NCBI GenBank assembly: GCA_022497145.1
Contig: MU385893.1
Span: 186,001 to 250,000, forward strand
Source: Rostrohypoxylon terebratum
Taxonomy: Eukaryota > Ascomycota > Sordariomycetes > Xylariales > Hypoxylaceae
Direction of reading: 5' to 3'
DNA: 64,000 bases
Of this stretch, positions 58,137 to 64,000 are shown piece after piece. A program made the position numbers and the translations under genes. Each line of letters begins with the position of its first letter. Within the stretch, counting starts at the first letter, position 1. Under the pieces are notes generated by a model that did not search any database, was not told the DNA's origin, and saw only the letters and a program-made list of their open reading frames with translations.

Positions 58137-59572
58137 TGTGGGGGAGGAAAAGTAAATTAAATGACTTGAGTTTAACTTATAACCATCGCATAAGTGCTAA
58201 CTAACTTATTCAAACATGTAGTTCGATAGTTATATAAGGTTTGTAAGGGATAAGTAATGTTGTATTTCTTAAGATTTAAAGAATACCTAACGCTACCCCA
58301 GAGAATCCCCTCTTAATCCCTTGATTATGTAACCAGACCCCACAGGTTTAGTGCTTCAATTGTCGATTCTGCATTGATAACATCTATGATGGTTCTCACA
58401 GTAGACACACGAAGGAGTGATATCCAATGTCATCGGCCCGAACCCGCATTCGCACTAGAAGGAGTTATGAGCTGAATTATTTTCTCTTCAATTGTAACTT
58501 ACGCAATACCAGTAAGACTGAGCGCCCCGCGGCGGCCCGTAAGTTGCCGTTGTTTTAGCGCTTGTGACGTGTGCTGGTAGGTTTTCGGGGCCGGACATCA
58601 TAAAAAACTATAGCTTCAGGCCGTCAAAACCTATCTCCAAGATTCCAGATATATCAAGCTTATTGAACTCGATATAATCAGATAAAATAACTGCATACTT
58701 GAATTCTATAAGTTGGTATGCGGTATTTATGCCAACATAACGTGCGAGAATTGTATGGTTGATATCAGGTAGCAAGGCGTCGGGTAATCAGTCGAGGCAC
58801 ACTATAAACACCCAAGAAGTACTTGCATATGCTGTGAAACAAGACCGATGGATTTCCATTGGCTATGCCTAGGTAAGTAGTAAGGGTACCTAGGTCCTAG
58901 GTATCCTGGATTCCTGGTACCCAGACTGATACCTTAAGATTACCATCAAGCACGACAAACCCGTTCAACATAAAAATGACCACTATACTATATCAGGACA
59001 AGTAAAGCTTCCTAGCGATGATATTCATCGATAAACATGGAGGTATCGGGGTTATAGGGTTCATCATCATCTGACAGCGACTTTCTCATATTCCGTTCGT
59101 TTTGAGATCTAAGTGCTCGGCTTGCTCTGTTGTCCTCCCTCGCCTTGCCTCGTTGAATCCATACGCCAACGCTTTCGACGCACACCCCGAAAGCAGGTTT
59201 CAATAAAGATCTTATGGTGATATAGATATTTGATTTGCTGGTAGTGGTGATAGCGTACGATATGAAAAAGGGGTGCGAGTGAAGAAAGGGATAATTTCTA
59301 TATTAGTGCACCCAAGGGAGACTTCGACTTCCGAGTTTACAAGGCTGTGCAGTCTGCGATTTCGAGGGAAAATACTAAAATTGAACATGTTATTTTTAGA
59401 AGTAATCAAGATATATGTGTAGAGAGTTGTTGAGAAGGACATGTCCCTTAAAAAGTCGAAACATAAAAGGCCTTAGCTATGTGCTCAACTGGGCCATGAC
59501 AAAACCCAAATAAGTCAAACACATCCTTTTGAGTACATCTTCACTTACATCTTACATACTGCCACCGCCAAG
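58137..59572. other. Divergent intergenic region
   Basis: About 1.4 kb with no supportable gene. It contains a TATATAA element near 58232-58239 that may serve the kinase-like gene on the minus strand, and a CCTAGG pair at 58889-58901. Confidence 0.5.
58889..58901. repeat. CCTAGG period-7 micro-repeat (two copies)
   Basis: CCTAGG at 58889 and 58896 with a T spacer; another single copy lies about 20 nt upstream. Confidence 0.75.
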
Positions 59573-60050
59573 ATGCAACCAATCCACTGGAGCGTTGTTG
59601 CCCTTTTCTCAGCCAACTGTGCTGTCGGCCTTCGCAGTACGTCATACAGAGACCCAACTTGAAGTCAGCTGTGACAGACTACTAACCCGGTAGATAGTAC
59701 CCTCAGCACCTCAGGTGACTGAGATGGCAACTGTTCCGCCGATTCAACCTACTTCTGCTACCGTCATACAGCAGAGAGATTGCTTTACCCTCGATCCCGA
59801 GATCTTTGGCGATACGGCCGATTGCGTGACTTTGCCAGGTCAGGCGATTGGACATATCCCAATACCGACACAAGACATCAAGCTCGCGAGAGATGCGGCT
59901 GTCGCCACAAGCACAGTTCAATCCCTTCCGCAGTGCACCTCGATACGGCTAAGCCGAGACAATCCACGGGATGAGATTACCTTTACATGCTCCGGGTGCG
60001 ACGGTTTCCCTACTGATGAGATCATTGACTTTGTCTTGGCGGATCTTTGA
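59573..60050 (+). CDS. Small secreted cysteine-containing protein, unknown function
   Basis: Two exons, 59573-59636 and 59698-60050 (intron of 61 nt, GTACGT donor, CTAAC branch, TAG acceptor), 138 aa. Exon 1 encodes most of a signal peptide (MQPIHWSVVALFSANCAVGLR). The mature part has five cysteines: QQRDCF, TADCVTL, LPQCTS, FTCSGC. I do not recognise the family. The splice choice at 59697 rather than 59693 is fixed by frame. Being short, secreted and Cys-containing, it meets the loose definition of a candidate effector or surface protein, but the sequence shows no more than that. A CT-rich leader precedes the ATG. Confidence 0.65.
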
Positions 60051-60764
60051 GCGCCTTTTGGTGCTTTTGGTGGTGCGAGTGTTCAATTGATGCGAGATGC
60101 GAGGATGCGAGGATGCGGTTCGTCTTCAATAAGGGTGAAAATGAGAGAATGAGGGATAATAAGGAATAAGTCCTGGAGGGGATTAGTGGATAGGGAATTA
60201 TTTATACGTGATCTAGATCGAAACTTATTCTGTTAGCGTCCCCGAAGATTTGTCAAAGACCCCTGTTGCGGGGAGGTCGGACACGGGAAATTCAAATTTT
60301 AGGGTAGCAACTGAAGGCCGATGAGAACCTTGGAAACCGCGTATACCGGGAGTTGCTTAGTGATCACCTCGGGCTTTGACGGGTTAGTCGCCGTTACTAG
60401 CAGCTTCTTAGCTTCTTGATCCATGTGGTTTAAAACGTTCCTCCTGTGCTCCAGTACATGGATGCAGATGATAATCGCGTGCCTACCAAAGCTGCCAAAG
60501 TTTCTCTTCACTTCCTTCGTTCTCGCCTTAGTAATCGCTCTGCATTCCGCATCTGTAATCGCTATTTGTAAGCTGCACTATTCCTAAACTGACGCATAAC
60601 GTTAGGTGCATTATCTGATCCCGGTCACTCGTAGAATTGGAGAATTGGAATTATTTTATTTTTATTCCGCGAAATCTTCCATATAAGAAAGACGTCATCA
60701 CCCTCCACCCCACCAACGATTCCTCCCATTCTTTTACTCTCTCTTTGAGAAACCATACAAGTCA
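60051..60764. other. Intergenic: small secreted gene to GLR1
   Basis: No gene is seen. The right half should contain the GLR1 promoter; a CT/CA-rich leader is visible from about 60690. Confidence 0.5.
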
Positions 60765-62421
60765 ATGCGAGCATTTGGGCTATTTAGTCGGATATCGGCT
60801 GCCTCTACTACTTCTTCTGTGACCTCGAATTATTCTTTCGCTTCTAAGAGAGCGACCTACCGAGTATTTTCCCTCTCTAGACACTTCTCCGTTACCCCTC
60901 GCATCATGGCTCCTATTTCGAAGGAAATCGATCTACTCGTCATCGGCGGCGGCAGTGGAGGTCTTGGAGCTGCGCGCATGGCCAGTTCTAAGTTTGGTGC
61001 GAAAGCAATGGTTGTTGAGGGTTCACGACTTGGTGGAACGTGTGTCAATGTCGGGTATGACTTTTGTTCTATTATTACCTTCCTGTTCCTGTCCCTGTCC
61101 CTGTCATACAAACACAGTAGATAGCAAACAGAGCTAACATCAAATCCCCCCTCGTAGATGTGTACCGAAGAAAGTCACGTTCAACGCCGCCGCTATCGCC
61201 GAAGCCATCCACGACTCTAAAGCCTACGGATTCTCGGTTCAAGAGACGAAGCCGTTCGACTTCACCACCTTCAAGCACAAACGAGACGCCTATATAAAAC
61301 GACTAAACGGGATCTACGAGCGCAACCTTGCCAACGACAAGGTCGAGTACGTACACGGGTGGGCGCGGCTCTTGAACAGGAACGAGGTCGAGATCACGCT
61401 TGACGATGGCACCAAGAGCGTTGTGCGCGCAAACAAGATCTTGATCGCTGTCGGCGGCCAGCCTACCAAGCCTCCCTCCAACATCCCTGGTTCTGAGCTC
61501 GGTATCAACAGCGATGGTTTCTTCGATATCGAAACACTACCTAAGAAAGTTGCGCTTGTGGGTGCGGGGTACATCGCCGTCGAATTCGCTGGCATGTTCA
61601 ACGCCCTCGGTACCGAGACGCACCTGTTCATCCGACACAAGACCTTCCTACGGGCCTTCGACCCCATGATCCAGGAGGGTGTCACCGCCGAATACGAGCG
61701 TCTAGGCGTGCACGTGCACAAGGAGTCCGTCCAAACAAAAGTTGAGAAGGACACCAGCACCGGAAAGCTTTCCATCGACTACAAGGACAGCAATGGCGAG
61801 GGTAAGCTCGAGGGTGTAGACCACTTGATCTGGGCCATTGGTCGCACACCTATGACCAAGAACATCGGATTGGAGGAAGCTGGCGTAAAGCTAGACTCGA
61901 AGGGCTACGTCGTCACGGATGAGTACCAGAACTCGTCCGTGGACAACATTTACGCACTCGGCGACGTGTCTGGGCGCGTAGAGCTTACGCCTGTAGCGAT
62001 CGCAGCCGGTCGCCGACTAGCAGAGCGATTATACGGCGGTCCCCAATTCAGCACAACGCGCATCGACTACACGAACGTCCCGTCCGTCGTATTTGCGCAT
62101 CCGGAAGTTGGCAGCATCGGCTTAACAGAGCCGCAAGCGGAAGCGCAGTACGGCAAGGAGAACCTTACGATATACAAGACGAGCTTCACTGCCATGTACT
62201 ACGCGATGATGGATCCGGAAGACAAGGCCCCTACCAAGTACAAGGTGATCTGCGCCGGTCCCGAGCAGAAGGTCGTCGGCCTGCACATCGTGGGCCAAGG
62301 GTCCGGCGAGATGCTGCAAGGCTTCGGCGTGGCGATCAAGATGGGTGCCACCAAGAAGGACCTCGACTCGTGTATCGCGATCCACCCCACGAGCGCCGAG
62401 GAGTTGGTCACACTAAAGTGA
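60765..62421 (+). CDS. glr1: Glutathione reductase (NADPH), mitochondrial and cytosolic
   Basis: Reduces glutathione disulfide with NADPH. Exons are 60765-61054 and 61158-62421, with an intron of 103 nt; 517 aa. The FAD Rossmann motif is DLLVIGGGSGGLGAARMA. The redox-active disulfide motif GGTCVNVGCVPKK has Cys93 and Cys98, and the intron splits the Gly97 codon between them. The NADPH-binding motif is VALVGAGYIAVEFAGMFNALG followed by HLFIRHKTFLRAFD; the Arg residues after the second strand indicate NADPH rather than NADH use. The FAD contact YALGDVSGRVELTPVAIAAGR and the C-terminal catalytic HPTSAEE (His506, Glu511) are intact. The first 47 residues are Ser/Arg/Phe-rich without acidic residues and resemble a mitochondrial presequence. 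A second in-frame ATG at 60906 (MAPISKEIDLL) is where cytosolic glutathione reductase would begin. The gene is tail-to-tail with SOG2. Confidence 0.95.
60906..60908 (+). promoter_or_regulatory. glr1: Alternative in-frame start codon of GLR1 (cytosolic form)
   Basis: ATG 141 nt after the first, in frame, in the context ATCATGGCT, immediately before the conserved enzyme start. Leaky scanning would give a protein without the presequence. Confidence 0.5.
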
Positions 62422-63280
62422 TCAGATACTTTTTATAATATATTGAAACCGTAAAGAAGAAAAACCAAGGAAAATAAGGAAAAGGCAAGCATCTGATACC
62501 ATTTTAAGTAGATCGCATGTCGATAGAATTTGATAGAATATCTATCCCTATCCATGGGATTGATACGTTTCAATACCATCGAAAGTTTTGAAATCATAAT
62601 ATTGGGTTAGCTGGTCCTTACATCTATCATATAAATATCATATTCAAACCTGACTCGTAAAATAAATGCAAATTTCAATAAATCATGTTCTGAATATATA
62701 ATATATGCCTATCTAGATCATTTATACCTATCCTTTCTAATCTAATTTTTGATACCTCTCCACCATCTCAAGATCATTAAAATACGTCACAAAAACAAGC
62801 CAAGCCAAGCCGAGTTCAGCAAGAGCAATTAGATTTTGTTTGGTATTCAGACATTATAATTGACACATTGATTCGGTTCACACATTATTGAACAAACGCC
62901 GATTCCATGCGTTGCTCAAAAGACTTTTCCGATGTAGAAACGACTAGAAAAACCTCAGGCAAATGACTGGACTCCACGCCCCCATCCCACCAGAAACCGA
63001 CTCCTCCTTCGCCTCCACCTTTCTATAGTATTCGGGGATAATGCCATCTATGCAACGTGTTTAGGTTATTTAGGTTAGTAGCACTGCTCTTTCTGAGCGG
63101 AACCAGCGCGAAGTTCGGAGTCTCCTTCCAGCCTCTTCGTTGTGATAAGTTTTATGCATGACGAAATGCTAGTCCGCGCCGAAACTTGTATATTGGGCTG
63201 TTGGTCCGTGGACTGAAGTCGTTGCTCTATACGGATATAACGTAATATATACGTTAACGGAGGGATGGGGCCGACTTTGC
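62422..63280. other. Convergent 3' intergenic region
   Basis: AT-rich spacer between the 3' ends of GLR1 and SOG2. No gene is seen. Confidence 0.5.
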
Positions 63281-64000
63281 CTAGAACGTCGGCTTATTCC
63301 CACCGTTGAGTCGATAAGAGGCCGCGAGGCCTATACTTCCGTTAGGGCTTACTACATTTGGCATGCCTTGGCGTTCGTCTTGCGACGAGGTAGTGGAAGA
63401 GAACGATGAGTTCAGGGACGTAGAGACACTATTCATGGTCCCGGAACGAGACATCGACAACCCTCCCATCGATATCAACGCATCTGCACGCTCGAAAACG
63501 TTTCCATTAAAAGCGTTAGCAAAAGACGCACTTTGTGGCGTCGAAGGTACAGTGGCCTGTACGGCCGGTCCGAGAGCAGCACTCTGCGGAGTCATAGGTA
63601 GCTGCATTTGAGCAACACCGGGGCTAGACGAGTAATGACTGGGAGAATAGTGATTCGGCGTGTTGTTGAAGTTGTCCGCATGACGGAGAAGATATCCCCA
63701 AGGAGAGCTCATGATGATTTGATTCGTCTCCTTCACGCTGGTCTGAATCGGCCTTAATTTGGCTCGGAGGTCCTGCGGGAAGGATATTTGGTCCATGGAA
63801 GACTTGAGCCTACCTCCGAACTCGGCCCAAGAATCGATGAAGCTCTTGCAGAGACTCCAGAAGAAAGGATCGTTTCTCACACCGGGCTCCTTGAGCTTAA
63901 TAAGTGACAGTCGTTCTTTAAGCCGTTCCGTGTCAGCAATCGCAATAGAACATTTGGCAACCAGACCCTTCCAACAATGTATCACATGCTCCGGTGCCCG
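63281..64000 (-). CDS. sog2: RAM-pathway protein Sog2, C-terminal part (5' truncated by window)
   Basis: Sog2 is a leucine-rich-repeat protein of the RAM network, which activates the NDR kinase Cbk1/COT1 for polarised growth and cell separation. The frame is open from the window edge to a stop at 63281-63283; 239 residues are visible. HCWKGLVAKCSIAIADTERLKERLSLIKLKEPG and the following DPFFWSLCKSFIDSWAEFG, LRAKLRPIQTSVKETNQII and SSPWGYLLRHAD match the conserved C-terminal helical region of fungal Sog2. After that come a low-complexity Ser/Asn/Pro/Gln-rich tail and a short conserved-looking end. The leucine-rich repeats lie beyond the window. The family call is from memory of this C-terminal region, so slightly less certain than the others. 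Confidence 0.8.
   Translation of the reverse strand, partial: RAPEHVIHCWKGLVAKCSIAIADTERLKERLSLIKLKEPGVRNDPFFWSLCKSFIDSWAEFGGRLKSSMDQISFPQDLRAKLRPIQTSVKETNQIIMSSPWGYLLRHADNFNNTPNHYSPSHYSSSPGVAQMQLPMTPQSAALGPAVQATVPSTPQSASFANAFNGNVFERADALISMGGLSMSRSGTMNSVSTSLNSSFSSTTSSQDERQGMPNVVSPNGSIGLAASYRLNGGNKPTF

Noticed and set aside
1..64000. CRISPR arrays, operons or ribosome binding sites
   Set aside because: The window is eukaryotic nuclear DNA. The only regular short repeats are micro-satellites and the CCTAGG period-7 elements, without unique spacers.

Overview
This window is nuclear DNA of a filamentous ascomycete (Pezizomycotina, most like Sordariomycetes). The genes carry short spliceosomal introns, mostly 54 to 114 nt, with GT...AG ends and CTAAC/CTRAC-type branch points. 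They encode fungus-specific families: a HET-domain protein, Bud6, Sog2 of the RAM pathway, a chitin-type LPMO, and a Cce1/Ydc2 mitochondrial resolvase. I cannot name the species. I find 19 protein genes, two of them cut by the window edges, and one probable tRNA-like gene. About half the window is intergenic, in tracts of 1 to 5.4 kb.

Layout. 1-8.6 kb: the 3' end of V-ATPase subunit B; a secreted aldose 1-epimerase; DPH1 (diphthamide synthesis); a secreted PNGase A-like amidase. 9.3-15.7 kb: a decayed APH-like phosphotransferase, a small one-helix protein, and a large HET-domain protein. 18.6-25.2 kb: a GPI-anchored S41-type peptidase in five exons, a tRNA-like gene, and the polarity factor BUD6. 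27-36.3 kb: a TetX-like FAD monooxygenase, a 5 kb gene-free stretch, and the ataxin-2 homologue PBP1. 41.7-49.6 kb: an LPMO with a C-terminal cysteine module, a small GPI-anchored wall protein, and CCE1. 53.3-64 kb: a secreted GH2 glycosidase, a protein-kinase-like gene, a small secreted cysteine protein, glutathione reductase GLR1, and the 3' end of SOG2.

The genes do not form one pathway or an obvious biosynthetic cluster. Housekeeping functions (vacuolar acidification, diphthamide, redox, mtDNA recombination, polarity and RAM signalling, stress granules) are interspersed with secreted carbohydrate- and protein-modifying enzymes (aldose epimerase, PNGase A-like, S41 peptidase, LPMO, GH2) and accessory genes (HET, FMO, APH-like, small secreted protein).

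I did not find a clearly new multi-gene system. The strongest leads are: a period-7 CCTAGG palindromic micro-repeat at eight or more intergenic sites; an ataxin-2 homologue with no recognisable complete Lsm domain in the window; an APH-like gene with lost catalytic aspartates and an apparent frame break; a stop-free 3n intron in the LPMO linker; two in-frame starts in GLR1, predicting mitochondrial and cytosolic forms; and an odd tRNA-like gene with a perfect T arm. Exon coordinates were read by hand from splice consensus and frame; no alignment or RNA evidence was available.
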